64,000 nt of DNA from Laguncularia racemosa (Eukaryota; Streptophyta; Magnoliopsida; Myrtales; Combretaceae): contig JBBMOL010000046.1 of NCBI GenBank assembly GCA_037954665.1, positions 992,001 to 1,056,000 on the forward strand. Direction: 5' to 3'. This document shows, piece by piece, positions 1-9,993 of this stretch. Numbering within the stretch: position 1 is the stretch's first letter; every line of letters begins with the position of its first letter. The notes beneath the pieces are model-generated. The model worked only from the letters and a program-made list of their open reading frames with translations. It did not search any database and was not told the origin of the DNA. A program made the position numbers and the translations under genes.

Positions 1-1149
1 CAACAAAGTAGACAAAGTTCGATTCACTACCTCAGTTTGACCATCAGTCTGTGGATGACAAGTAGTAGAAAACAATAACTTAGTTCCTAACTTAGCCCAT
101 AAAGTCTTCCAAAAGTAGCTTAAGAACTTAGCATCCCTATTTGATACAATTGTTCTAGGCATACCATGCAATCGCACAACTTCCCTAAAGAATAAATTAG
201 CAATATTACAAGCATCATCCGTTTTATGACAAGGAATGAAATGTGCCATTTTAGAAAACCTATCAACAACTACAAAAACAGAATCCCGACCATGTCTAGA
301 CCTGGGTAATCCTAATTCAAAATCCATAGAAATATCTACCCAAGGCTCATGAGGAATGGGAAGTGGGGTGTAAAGCCCTTGAGGTTGGACTCTAGATTTC
401 GCTTGCTTACATGTGACACATCGCTCACAAATCCTCTCAACATCTCGTTTCATGTGAGGCCAATAGAAGTGTTCCTGCAATACCCCTAATGTTTTAGCTA
501 CTCCAAAGTGTCCCATTAAACCTCCTCCATGAGACTCCCTCACAAGTAATTCTCTTATAGAACAAATTGGAATGCACAGCTTACTCTCCCTAAACAAGAA
601 TCCGTCATGTTTATAAAATTTTCCATGCCCACTCTTCTCACATTGCACATACTCCTCACAAAAATCTCGATCAGCAGCATATAACTCCTTAATGTGCTCA
701 AAACCAAGAAGTCTAGAACTAAGTGTAGAGATAAGAGTATACCTTCTAGAAAGTGCATCGGCAACTACATTCTCTTTACCTTGCTTGTAATGGATGACAT
801 ATGGAAATGTTTCGATGAACTCCACCCAACGAGCATGCCTTTTGTTCAGCTTGTGTTGCCCCTTCAAATACTTCAAGGATTCATGATCAGTGTGGATCAC
901 GAACTCTTTTGGCCAAAGGCAGTGTTGCCACGTCTCTAGGGCTCGAACCAATGCATATAGCTCCTTGTCGTAAGTAAGGTAATTCAAGGTTGCCCCACTT
1001 AGCTTCTCGCTAAAGAATGCAATCGGTCTTCTCTCCTGCATAAGCACTGCTCCAATACCTAATCCTGAAGCATTACACTCAATTTCAAACGTTTTAGTAA
1101 AGTTAGGTAAAGCAAGTAATAGCGCCTGAGTCAGCTTAATTTTAAGCGT
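1..1149 (-). pseudogene. RNase H and integrase part of the CRM-like polyprotein (open to window edge)
   Basis: The minus frame is open from 1149 to the window edge, about 383 codons without a stop. In order it shows the Ty3-type RNase H (IGAVLMQERRPIAFFSEKLS, then DKELYALV and HTDHESLKYL), the integrase zinc finger (H..H..CERCVTC), and the integrase core with MDF, FVVVDRFSKMAHF, and QTDGQTEVVNRTL carrying the final Glu. Two expected catalytic aspartates are Asn: the RNase H 'CDAS' site reads CNAS (codon 1072-1074), and the second integrase Asp in 'SDRD' reads SNRD (codon 139-141). Both are GAT to AAT changes. The segment continues the frame of the RT piece across the stop at 1150-1152. RNase H would degrade RNA in the RNA:DNA hybrid and integrase would insert the cDNA; this copy should do neither. 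Confidence 0.85.
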
Positions 1150-1917
1150 CTAAAAGGGCTTCTCTTGTTGCTCTCCCCAGCTGAACCCCACGTTCTTCTT
1201 AATTACCTCAGTAAGTGGTGCTGCAATGGTGCTGAAATCCTTCACAAACCTTCTGTAAAAGCTCGCTAGTCCATGAAAACTCCGCACATTACTTACATTG
1301 GTTGGACTAGGCCATTCTTGGATCGCACGAACCTTTTCTTCATCAACCTGTATTCCCTGCGCACTAACAACAAAACCAAGAAACACAAGTTTTTCTGTGC
1401 AAAAAGTGCACTTCTTGAGGTTAGCATATAATTGTTCCTTTCGAAGCACTTCTAAAACATCTCTCAAGTGTGACATATGATCTTCCAAACTTTTGCTATA
1501 AATAAGAATGTCATCAAAATAGACAACCACAAATTTTCCAATAAATGTCCTCAAAACATGGTTCATAAGTCTCATAAAAGTACTAGGTGTATTAGTTAAC
1601 CCGAAAGGCATTACTAACCACTCATACAACCCACATTTTGTCTTAAATGCAGTTTTCCATTCATCACCTTCTTTCATTCTAATTTGGTGATATCCACTTT
1701 TCAGATCAATTTTAGAAAAGACACTAGACCCATGTAACTCATCTAACATATCATCTAAGCGAGGAATGAGATGACGATACTTTACTGTGATGTTGTTGAT
1801 GGCGCGACAGTCAACACACATTCTCCATGTCCCATCCTTCTTAGGCACCAAAATCACCGGCACTGCACATGGACTCATGCTCTCTCTCACGTACCCCTTC
1901 TCCATTAATTCATCGAC
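1150..1917 (-). pseudogene. Reverse transcriptase domain of the CRM-like element
   Basis: This 255-codon stretch carries the standard Ty3/gypsy RT blocks: VPKKDGTWRMCVDCRAIN, KIDLKSGYHQIRM, YEWLVMPFGLTNTPSTF, and the catalytic YFDDILIYS at about residues 129-137 counted from the Met at 1905. It is followed by the connection region (VVSAQGIQVDEEKV, FHGLASFYRRFVKDFS). RT copies the element RNA into DNA in the virus-like particle. The domain is bounded by in-frame stops at 1918-1920 (TAG where the family normally has Gln in 'LQRQV') and 1150-1152 (TAG, again usually Gln). The active site itself looks intact, so the damage is by nonsense changes rather than loss of motif. Confidence 0.9.
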
Positions 1918-1920
1918 CTA

Positions 1921-2994
1921 CCTTTGGAGTTCCTTTGTCTCCTCCGGATTGCTCCTGTAAGCTGGCTTGTTTGGAATCGATGCTCCGGGTACAAGGTCAA
2001 TTTGGTGCTCAATACCTCTAACAGGTGGTAATCCCTTTGGAATCTCCTCAGGAAAGACATCTTCAAAGTCCTGCACAAGAGACACAACCACACTAAGCAA
2101 AGAGTTAGATAAGTCGTTAGTAGTCAAACATGTTTCCTTAAAAACCAGCAACAACATAGGTTGCCTCATCACTAACGCTCTCTTTACTACACTCGCCCTT
2201 GCCACACAACTCTCCTTTTGCAAGGCTGCCCTCTCCTTTTCACTCACCACCAAAGTTGATCCCCCTTCAACTTGGCCTCTCACACTCTTTCCAACCTTCA
2301 TCTCCTTTTCCTTTTGATCTTGACTTTTATATTCCTTTTTCTTCTCATTGTCTTTTGCTCTCTCACTCTCACTTTGCTTTTCACTCACCTTGTGTTTTGA
2401 AAATGACTGTTGCAGCTGCAACTGATCCTCATACACTTGTTTAGGTGTTAAAGGTTTAAGATTAAAGCTTTTCCCTTAGTGAACAAGCGTATACTTGTTA
2501 GAAAAGCCATCATGAACAACCTTCCTATCAAATTGCCATGGCCTCCCCAACAACACATGACATGCTTGCATTGGCACTACATCACATAACACCTCATCCT
2601 CATACCTACCAATGCGAAACCTAATCAAGGCTTGCTTACTCACCTTAGTCTCACCACTATTATTCAACCACTGCAATTTATATGGGCTAGGGTGTCTAAC
2701 AGTTTTGAGCCCCAACCTCTCAACAATAAAATTGCTCACTACATTGGTGCAACTCCCTCCATCAATGATCAAACTACAAATGTGATATCCTAAATAACAT
2801 CTAGTATGAAATATATTTTCTCTTTGCACCTCTTCTTCTTCCTTCACCTGCACATTCAAAGCTCTCTTCACTACCGCCACTAGCCTTCCCATTGCAGGCT
2901 CCTCATCATCACTAGCATCCTCTAATGGTGGCATATCATCTTCTTCACTATCCCCCTCAGTCTCATACTCACCATCATCACGCAAAATCATCAC
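1921..2994 (-). pseudogene. Aspartic protease and protease-RT linker of the CRM-like element
   Basis: The minus frame encodes an acidic linker (EGDSEEDDMPPLED), then the retropepsin core with the active-site segment SLIIDGGSCTNVVS and the downstream flap and LLGRPW segment near residues 148-153. A stop (2476-2478, TAA) separates it from a long, charged, Lys/Glu/Ser-rich linker that runs into PPVRGIEHQIDLVPGASIP just before RT. The protease cuts the Gag-Pol precursor. D-G-G in place of D-S/T-G is common in plant chromoviruses, so I do not treat it as damage. The first residues overlap the end of the gag zinc-knuckle region in the same frame. Confidence 0.8.
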
Positions 2995-3006
2995 ACGCCT
3001 ATTTGG

Positions 3007-4077
3007 ACATTGACTAGCAATATGGCCTCTACCTTGACATTTAAAGCATCTAATGTCACGATTTCTAGAAGTAGAAGATTCAGGATTACCTTAATTACCA
3101 GCAGTAGAACCCGCTTGCCTCAGCTCTCCTTTTAGTTTGGTGGGTAAAGGCTTTTCTTCTTTCTTCCATTGATTAGTCTTCCAAGTGGATGAACCATTAC
3201 CCTGTTGAAATCGTGCACTACTACTACCCTTCCGCTTGTGCTGGTTCTCAACCTTTATAGCCATGTGAACCATATCCTCCAATTCTACATAATGCTGCAA
3301 TTCAACCACATTTTGGATTTCTCTATTCAACCCAGCAAGGAATCTAGCCATTGTAGCCTCTCTATCCTTTTCTACATTCGCCCTAATCATAGTGACTTCC
3401 ATCTCCTTGAAGTACTCATCTACACTTCGGCTTCCCTGCCTTAGAGTTTGCAACTTGTTGTGCAATTCACGATAATAATACGCAGGTATAAACCGCTTTC
3501 TCATCACTCTTTTCATCTCTTCCCAAGACTCAATAGGTGGCTCGCCACTCCTTCTCCTATTCAACATTAGTTGATCCCACCACACTATAGCATAATCCGA
3601 AAACTCAATGGCAGCAAGTTTTACTTTCTTTCTCCCACTATAGTTGTGACAATCAAACACCATCTCCACCTTTTTCTCCCATTATAAATACGCCTCGGGA
3701 TCATTCTTCCCTTGGAAAGGAGGAATCTTCATCTTTATGCTACTCAATTGATCATCCTCTCTATTCCTATCTCCTCTATCTTCCCAATCTCTAGTCCCTC
3801 TATTCCGACCACTGTAACCTCTATAACTCCCAACAAAAGGCTCATCAAAGTCATCATCCGTCATTTCATCTCCACCCCTCGGTACTCTCCTAGAACGACT
3901 CTCCCTCTTACGCCCTTGGAATACATTTGTGGATTGCTCTAGTCTTTGCTCTACCGTCTCATGAATTTGTTCCATTCCCTCTTGGAACATCCTCTTCATT
4001 TCTCCCCTCAACGCCTCAATTACTAACCTAGCATCAAACCTTCCCCTCTCACCTTCAGGAGAATGTTGTCTCGACAT
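3007..4077 (-). pseudogene. Gag (capsid and nucleocapsid) of the CRM-like element
   Basis: The frame starts at an ATG at 4075-4077 with MSRQHSPEGERGRFDARLV, about 490 bases after the primer site. A charged N-terminus is followed by the retrotransposon gag capsid region (WWDQLMLNRRR, ELHNKLQTLRQGSRSVDEYF) and a CCHC zinc knuckle at 3007-3048 (C-F-K-C-x4-H-x4-C). Two in-frame TAA codons break it: 3680-3682, between 'DPEAYL' and 'WEKKVEM', and 3091-3093, just before the zinc knuckle. No frameshift is needed to read through. Gag forms the particle and binds element RNA through the knuckle. The alternative start at the later Met (3667-3669) would lack the N-terminal third and is only a by-product of the stop. 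Confidence 0.85.
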
Positions 4078-4570
4078 AGTCCCTATAGAAAAAAATTAGT
4101 ACAACACAAATATATATATAATTAAACCTCACGATACACTCCCTTACGGTTTCGCTCAAATGATGATATCACACAATCACTCGTGTATTCTCACAAACAA
4201 CGATGATATCACTCACCAATTTCCTCTTCTCAATTCTCTTGGAACTAACCCGAACTACACCAATTTCCTTCCGTAGAATTCAAAACCAACTCTAGGGTTC
4301 GTAAAATTTTCCTCTATTTTTCTATCCGATTTTTTTTTTGTCTCTGTTTTTGGCTTTTGATCACGTTTCTCTTTTCTTTTCTTTTCCCTTCTTTTTTTTT
4401 TGGTCGTGATTTTTACTCTTTTTTTTTTTTTTACAATCGACTAGTAAATACTACACTATCAAAAGACAATTAATATTGCGGAATTGAATGCTAACAATGG
4501 ATATGAACGATTGGAGTTAGGGTTTTTGATATTACCTTCCTCAACCGAACTTGATGTTTTGACAAACCTA
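4078..4570 (-). other. Untranslated leader of the CRM-like element
   Basis: Between the primer binding site and the gag start lie about 490 bases without a coding signal. On the plus strand they contain several poly-T and C/T-rich runs (4327-4440). No gene seen. Confidence 0.6.
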
Positions 4571-4583
4571 AGCTCTGATACCA
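4571..4583 (-). promoter_or_regulatory. Primer binding site (initiator Met tRNA type)
   Basis: The minus strand reads TGGTATCAGAGCT, which matches the widely used plant retrotransposon site complementary to the 3' end of the initiator methionyl-tRNA. It lies three bases from the LTR edge at 4587, as expected for minus-strand DNA priming, and so fixes the orientation of the element and the LTR boundary. Confidence 0.85.
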
Positions 4584-4888
4584 AACTGATACGAACTACG
4601 CCAACCCGTGACGAAACCCAATACCAATACATTCAGAAATTCATTGCCTAAGACACCCAAACACCTAAAGTGGAAACCACGACCCGTTGTCTATAAGCGA
4701 GACAAGAACCTTGGTATAAAAGTGAAGACGCCATAATCGGGATGGAAGACCGATTGATAAGTCAGAATGAACGCCACGGAAATCAATCCGATAAGTTCGA
4801 TTTAGTTCTTGAAGAACCAAGAGAGGTGCCTCTCAAAAGTGTTTAATGTTCAATGATGTCTAATCTATTCTTGTTCTAAACCCTAGGA

Positions 4889-4897
4889 GCTTTTATA
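4889..4897 (-). promoter_or_regulatory. TATA box of the CRM-like LTR
   Basis: The minus strand reads TATAAAAGC, flanked by CCTAG-type repeats. It sits about 305 bases upstream of the primer site. A transcript start would be expected about 30 bases downstream (near 4860). No experimental support. Confidence 0.5.
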
Positions 4898-4989
4898 CTA
4901 GGGTTACAATTCGTGTAAAAAACAAGTCCAAAACGACATAGTTTAGTTAAGTGACATAAAAACGCGAAACAGAACATGCTGGCCAACAG

Positions 4990-5240
4990 GGGATACACGG
5001 CCGTGTACACAACCATATACTTTGGCCGTGTACTTTTCTCTGCAACTTCTGGCAACATACACGCCCGTGTACTTTGGCCGTGTATCTTTCTATGCAACTT
5101 CTGGCAACATACACGCCCGTGTATCTTTCTGTGCAACGTCTGGCAACATACACGCCCGTGTACTTTAGCCGTGTATCTGTCTGTGGATTTGCTTGACTCC
5201 ATACACGGTCGTGCCTTGAAAGTACACGCCCTCTTCAACC
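4990..5240 (-). repeat. Cluster of TACACGGGCGTGTA-type palindromes inside the LTR
   Basis: Near-palindromic units (TACACGGCCGTGTA, TACACGCCCGTGTA and variants) recur through this stretch. Three are embedded in a partial tandem repeat beginning GGCAACATACACGCCCGTGT, near 5051, 5103 and 5142. Spacing is about 52 then 39 bases; the difference equals one 13-base half unit. The cluster lies between the TATA box and the LTR's outer part, a plausible protein-binding or enhancer array, but its function is unknown. Confidence 0.75.
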
Positions 5241-5501
5241 CGTGTCCGGTGTGACTTGTATAAGAGCAAGGGTCTTCCCATGGTTGTTCCAATCCGTTCC
5301 AACTTCATGATTGCCCCAATTCTTCCCGGCTTCATGGACATCCTTTATCAACCCGTTAAGTGCTTCCTTGAGTCGTTCCGCTCGACTTCTTGTGATTGGT
5401 CCAGGCGGCACTTCAAGAGGATCCACATTCCTTCTTCCAGCTTGACTCTCATCATGGATCTCATCACACTTCCCCTTAAGGTTTGCTGAGCAAAGTATAT
5501 C
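5235..5501 (-). CDS. C-terminal tail of the CRM-like polyprotein, encoded in the LTR
   Basis: One minus frame is open from the first full codon of the LTR (5499-5501) to a stop at 5235-5237, 88 codons. It carries DPLEVPPGPITRSRAERLKE. Motifs of the GPITRSRA type are familiar at the ends of plant chromovirus polyproteins, and in CRM elements the reading frame runs into the 3' LTR. This 5' LTR copy is not expected to be translated; it marks what the 3' LTR encodes. In CRM elements this tail region belongs to the part proposed to replace the chromodomain. That role is family knowledge from memory, not shown here. Confidence 0.6.
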   Translation of the reverse strand, partial: DILCSANLKGKCDEIHDESQAGRRNVDPLEVPPGPITRSRAERLKEALNGLIKDVHEAGKNWGNHEVGTDWNNHGKTLALIQVTPDTG

Positions 5502-5502
5502 A

Positions 5503-5859
5503 TTCGAAGAAAGGAATGGGTCACTTTTTTAGGAAGCTATGATTATTTGCCTTGTTGGGTCTATTGTCTCCATGGTCAAGGGCTAAGCTTGTCCTTAAGA
5601 AATGACCTATTATGTGGTGGCTTCCTATTGGGTCTAGGGGTCAGGTCTGTAGGTCAGGTCATAGCTATGGCATCCTCCTAGCTACTAGAATGTCTATGGG
5701 CAGTTTTTCATAATGGATAGGAAGAAAGGGGACTTGTGGTGAACCTTCTAAATAATAGCATTAAGGGTGATGCTCATGTTAAGATTAAGAATCTTGATTA
5801 ATGCATTCATAAAATCGCTATATACACATGTAAGGTTTTGATGGGGCTATGCTGGACAA
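5503..5859. other. Unassigned sequence right of the CRM-like LTR
   Basis: No open frame or recognised motif. It may be the upstream part of the decayed non-LTR remnant that becomes readable at about 5860. Confidence 0.4.
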
Positions 5860-5965
5860 GACTTAGAGAGAAATTGTGCTTCTATGGCTGGTTACTCATG
5901 GAAAAGTGTTGACAAAAGGCTTTACTAAGCTCTTTGAAGCTAGATATGCCATTATGTTTCAAACC
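5860..5965 (+). pseudogene. Remnant of an RT zinc-binding (zf-RVT) domain
   Basis: The plus strand reads REIVLLWLVTHGKVLTKG followed by FTKLFEARY. This resembles the 'KLFLWLVAHGKVLTN' segment of the zf-RVT domain found C-terminal to RT in plant LINEs and in host 'RNase H protein' genes. Flanking frames are closed. It is only about 30 residues, so the match is suggestive. An RNase H-like remnant in the same orientation follows at 7250-7690, the normal order for such proteins, with an inserted LTR remnant between them. Confidence 0.4.
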
Positions 5966-6009
5966 TTATATCATAGCTGAGTAGCCTTCTTAAGGTTACT
6001 TATGAAGAC

Positions 6010-6653
6010 TTTGCAAGTGATGGCCTCCAAGACACCAAGCAAACTCATCTAGGAGCTATAATAGCTAAGGTGGTCATTTGGATTAGTAGTACCATCATAA
6101 AACTCTAGCTACAATATCTTGATGTTATGAGGCAAATTCTTTTCTTGAATTTCCTTAGTGAAGGGAGACTAGTCCAGATTGAATAAGTCCTAAAGATCGT
6201 TTTCCTTGCTCTCCTTGATTTTGACAAGTTACTTGATGAGATTTTCAATTTCCTTGACTAGTGTGCTTCCTATTACCTAGTGAGAGTGTGCTCCGAAAGG
6301 TTTAGCTACTCTTTCAATCAACACTTGCCCTTGAATGGGGGATTGCTGGATCTAAGCAAAGGAGCAATCCTTCTTAGGTAAGGATTGTGAGCTCCGACTA
6401 TGACACAATTATTTACGATCCTTTACCTCTTCTCGATCATCAAGTTGGTTCTATGCATCTTACACTTGACGAAGTTGCTAAACCTCATTGCCAAGGTTGT
6501 TATTGTCTACCTAGAGCATGTTCAAGCACTATTATAGTTGACTAAATTGCTTTAAGAGCATTACACTTACTTCGCAAGTTGGGGTAATGGTTGGTTGATT
6601 TAAGAGGGATCAACAATATGAGGTTTAGGGTTAGCTTTTATATGTTGAGGCAT
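6010..6653 (-). pseudogene. Decayed Ty3/gypsy gag start
   Basis: From an ATG at 6651-6653 the minus strand reads MPQHIKANPKPHIVDPS and then accumulates stops. Further on, at about 6070-6170, SPFTKEIQEKNLPHNIKI and LEFYDGTTNPNDHL are readable. This matches the usual plant gag pattern 'SPFT.EI....LP..FKIP.LE.YDGT.DP.DHL'. It is clearly non-functional. It lies just downstream of a primer-site-like sequence and an LTR-like edge on the same strand, so it is the 5' end of an old LTR element inserted into the remnant at 5860-7690. Confidence 0.6.
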
Positions 6654-6680
6654 TGTGTATAAAGTTTATGGGGGTGTTGG

Positions 6681-7230
6681 GCTCTATGGTGGGCGCTAAA
6701 ATGTTAACGTGCAATCCTTGTACCCTATTCATCTAATCTAGATCCCTTGTGTTCATTGAGCCTCTAAGGGTATTAAGCTTACAAGATGAACAAACGTAAG
6801 CTAATGAAGGGCATCAGAGGGGATTTCCACATTGCCACTCTAATGCTTAAGTCAATAAGGTATAGAGGCGTAGAGAGATTACGGTGAAAACATTCAAAGA
6901 GAGAGTGTGTGTTGTGTGTTTAACTTTTTCTTACTTGTCTAAGAGGAATTCCGTCCTTGAATTATATGGGCTTCTAGGGGATGGGCATTTAATTGAGTTT
7001 TTCCCATGCCCCTAAGCTCATACGCATCAAGTATCTTCGATTGTATTTGATGTTTGGCAAGCTCCTCAAGCATTGGGCCTAATCATAGCTCTTCATCTAT
7101 CCTTTCATAATATAACTCATTTGGTAGTCTACCTAACCTTTGCTAAAGAGATAGGTAAGCATTAGGTTGAGAACTTTTGGGTCAGGGCGAAGTGGACATT
7201 TTAGTTAGCTTAGAGCCAGTAAAAAACGGC
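6681..7230 (-). repeat. Primer-site-like sequence and LTR remnant of the old gag element
   Basis: The minus strand at 6681-6698 reads TAGCGCCCACCATAGAGC, close to the 'TGGCGCCCACC' primer sites of many plant gypsy elements with the second base changed. The plus strand then has TGTTAACG at 6702, fitting an LTR edge. The right edge is not defined; about 7230 is where the RNase H remnant resumes. Confidence 0.45.
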
Positions 7231-7249
7231 TACCAACAAATCTAATGTG

Positions 7250-7690
7250 GTAGACTCGACAAGTGTGCTTTAGTTTTGTCCAAGGGGCATGAACCTCAAA
7301 GAGAATGTAGATGAATCATTGAGAGTTAATAGTGATCATAAGGTTATAGGCTTGGTTGTCAAAGATTCTTTAGGAAAGGTGGTTTATGGCAATTCAAAAG
7401 TGGTTAGATGTTATAATGTAGAGTAAGTTCTTTACTGGAAAGGGTTCGTATAGCCTGCGAGGAAAGATGGAGCCTTCTTGTTTTTGAATCAAACTACCTC
7501 AACTTAATTAGGGCAATTATTAGGCCTAATTTATGTACATTAGGCAACCTTATCTTATTCATAGGAAATCAAAGAAATATTTCAAGTTAATAAAAGGAAT
7601 TTCTCCTTTGCTTACATATGTAGAAAAGCTAATAAAGTAGTTGATTTAGTTGCTTCCATAACTAGGAGACGAATGAGTCTAATGGACTTA
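7250..7690 (+). pseudogene. RNase H-like (RVT_3 type) domain remnant
   Basis: Readable blocks in order are NVDES.RVNSDHKVIGLVVKD, SLGKVVYGNSKVVRCYNVE, then (after a frame change) ACEERWSLLVFESNYLNLIR, and NFSFAYICRKANKVVDLVA. These follow the usual plant RNase H pattern 'NVDGA..N.....G.GGVIRD..G', 'A...GL...W..LWVESDS..V' and 'FSHV.RE.N..ADALA'. Expected catalytic residues are partly lost and several stops and frameshifts are present. This is probably the 3' end of a LINE-like element or of a host RNase H-domain gene copy. Confidence 0.55.
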
Positions 7691-9600
7691 TGGTTATAAC
7701 CCCCATACCCACTCCAAAAGCTTATCCTTTTACGATATTGGTAATTGTAATTTGAGTGGCCATGTAATGTCTCCAAGTACCCATCTTGATAATGGGTAAG
7801 ATATAAATAAATTACTCTTTTAACTTGCCAAAAAGAAAAAGGAACTAATGAACTAAGTTAATGATTTCACTTAGCTGTACCTTAGTAATTTGATCAATGG
7901 TTATATGATTCTCATCACTATTCCGCCTTTTCTTTTGGTGAACATTCTACAAATTCCTATGTAAAAAAAAAAAAAAAATCATATTTGATAACAAAAAGTA
8001 CACTCTAGTAAATACATATTTCACTTTTCTACTCTAACATTTTTTTTCCTAACATGTTAAAATTACTGCAATTTCCAAATTTTTCAAAAGAAAATTGATG
8101 GCTGGTGGTGATGTTGATGATGGAAGTGTTGCCTAGACTGGGACACTGGGAGAGGAAGAGAAGATAGGGTTGTTTTGGTTTGCTTTCTTTTTTAATTTGC
8201 TTACTATGTATTTTCAATTTTTTTATATTTAATCCAACATGGCACTTCCAAACATGCATATCATACATTTTTTGACCAAAGAAAAAACATGCATATCATA
8301 TATGGCATTGGCCACGTCAAACTTTTTGTCACATGAGCATCCACATAAGCAAATGTGGTAAAGCCTAAATGTGTTAAAAGGAGGAAAATGAAACAATTTT
8401 ACAACTAGGCATACGATATAATTTTGGAAAATTTAAAGGTGGCTAATGTTTTGATTTTCTTCTTTTTTTAAATCTTTAATTCAACATGCTATTTAAACTC
8501 ATATATACCATACATGGCATTTGCCACATTAACCTTTTACCACATGCGCATCTATGCAAGTAAAAGTGGTGAACCCAAGTTGTTTTAGATGGAGGAAAAT
8601 GTACAAGTTTAGGAAGTACAAGCATTTGATATAATTTTAAAATATTTTGAGATGGTTGATATAATTTACTTTTAGAAAAAAAAAAAAGCATTTGGATATT
8701 GTGATTGTTGTTTAGTGCTGGTAAAAACTAAATGGATAATTTGAATATCTTAACTATTTAAAAGAATAAACTGCTATAGTGAGTAAAAAAGATAATTAAA
8801 TTACATATATACTTATAATTATGATATATAAAGAATTGAACAAAAAGAGAATATATATTGAGCTCTACTACATAAGAATAGATTTTAGAAATTTAAAATG
8901 AAAATCGATTTTATAACGTTTGAATTTATCTCGAGGAAAGTCCATTTAATTGGCTTGGAGTCGAAGGGAAGGGATACAAAATGAATAAAAACATTGTTAT
9001 GGCTTTCTAGGGATTTAAGTGAAAAGAGGGGTGATTATGTTGTTGACTTGTAAGTTTCAGTGTAAGGGAATTTGTGGCTGTTAATCAATAATGAGGGGGA
9101 AAGTGGACCAATCTGGGCAGGGGGGGTAGGGGACCCTGGGACCTGGGAGGGGGTGAATTTCTGAGCAAAACAACTCACCAGCATTAGCATTCAAGTTGGA
9201 CGTACCGTTTTGTCTGCACTTGTTTTTTTTAAACTTCACATTCTTCCTCCCTTTTTAATTTTTATTTACAGGAGTTTTACTACTCTAATTGGTTATTTGG
9301 ATATGATAGCATGAAAACAAACACATGCTTACTCACTAGCCCCAATCCAACCCCTAAAAAAAAAAAGAAAGTCAGGTGGTTGAGTTGAGCTTAAATTATC
9401 GTCATCATGCTCGTCATTATCAACAATAACTCAATTATACAATATAATATAAAATATATATAAATAAATAAAAATAACCAAAAAAGAGAATGAAATGACC
9501 CATTTGTTTGTTACAGGTATCCGTATCTCTGCCATCTATTTCCTCTTAGTTTTCAACTTTTCATACCTAAAGTCCAACCCAACGGGCCAACACCATTAAA
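7691..9600. other. AT-rich intergenic DNA upstream of the TCP gene
   Basis: No coding signal. It contains a diverged partial duplication (8229-8700), a poly-A run near 7960, and a G-rich patch at 9115-9160. Nothing else recognised. Confidence 0.5.
8229..8700 (+). repeat. Diverged tandem duplication, about 215-250 bp unit
   Basis: Two adjacent copies share an ordered set of landmarks: TTTAATCCAACATGGC / TTTAATTCAACATGCT, ATATCATATATGGCATTGGC / ATACCATACATGGCATTTGC, CACATGAGCATC / CACATGCGCATC, and GGAGGAAAATG. Small indels make the period vary from about 213 to 248. Origin unknown. Confidence 0.65.
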
Positions 9601-9643
9601 CAACAACTTTCTTTCCTTTTATTTTTGTTGTTACGATCATTGA

Positions 9644-9650
9644 CACGTGG
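9644..9650 (+). promoter_or_regulatory. G-box-like site upstream of the TCP gene
   Basis: CACGTGG lies about 740 bases upstream of the TCP start codon. CACGTG is the core bound by plant bZIP and bHLH factors. This is a motif match only; use is unproven. Confidence 0.35.
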
Positions 9651-9961
9651 TATGAACGAATACGCGAAACACATAAAAGAAACAGAGAAAGAAAAAGAAA
9701 AAAAAAAATATTTGTAATTTGAATATGATTGAATTTGAAGGCTAGGTAATAGCTAGAGCTAGTGTAGTTACTAGTAGTAATTTTATTTTATTTTGGGGGG
9801 GGAGTAGGGGCCAACCTAGTTACTAGTAGTGGCAATGGTACTGGTGGTAGTGCTGAGTGCTGACTCCTAAGCAATATCGTCCGTAGATTTAAACCTATAA
9901 TTTAAAGGAAACACATACATAATAAAACACACACGAGTGGGGTAGTGCTCTCCAATTTCAA

Positions 9962-9993
9962 GGGTCCCCCACCTGTCCCCAATTTGGACCCAG
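9962..9993 (+). promoter_or_regulatory. Two GGNCCC-like sites (candidate TCP-binding motifs)
   Basis: GGGTCCCCCAC at 9962 and GGACCCAG at 9986-9993 approach the class I TCP consensus GGNCCCAC; the second matches 7 of 8. They lie about 400 bases upstream of the start codon of a class I TCP gene, so autoregulation is possible. Motif evidence only. Confidence 0.3.

Larger units (their letters stand above)
1..5502 (-). mobile_element. Decayed Ty3/gypsy chromovirus, probably CRM clade, 3' end outside window
   Basis: Reading the minus strand from 5502 down gives LTR, primer binding site, gag, protease, RT, RNase H and integrase, the Ty3/gypsy order. All coding pieces lie in one frame, interrupted by stops at 3680-3682, 3091-3093, 2476-2478, 1918-1920 and 1150-1152. 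The gag style (a long 'VDEY..EME..MIRAN' helix region), the protease signature IIDGGSC, and a polyprotein tail that reads into the LTR with a GPITRSRA motif resemble plant CRM (centromeric) chromoviruses as I remember them; Reina or Tekay is the alternative. The 3' LTR and integrase C-terminus lie left of position 1, so age cannot be judged from LTR divergence. The copy is not autonomous as sequenced. Confidence 0.85.
4587..5502 (-). repeat. 5' LTR of the CRM-like element (about 916 bp)
   Basis: The left edge TGATACG follows the primer site. The proposed right edge ends TATCA at 5498-5502, so the LTR would be bounded by the short inverted repeat TGATA/TATCA. The LTR holds a TATA box (4889-4897), a cluster of ACACGGCCGTGT-like palindromes (about 4990-5240), and the last 88 codons of the polyprotein. 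The second LTR is outside the window, so the outer edge rests only on the terminal motif and the open tail frame. Confidence 0.6.
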
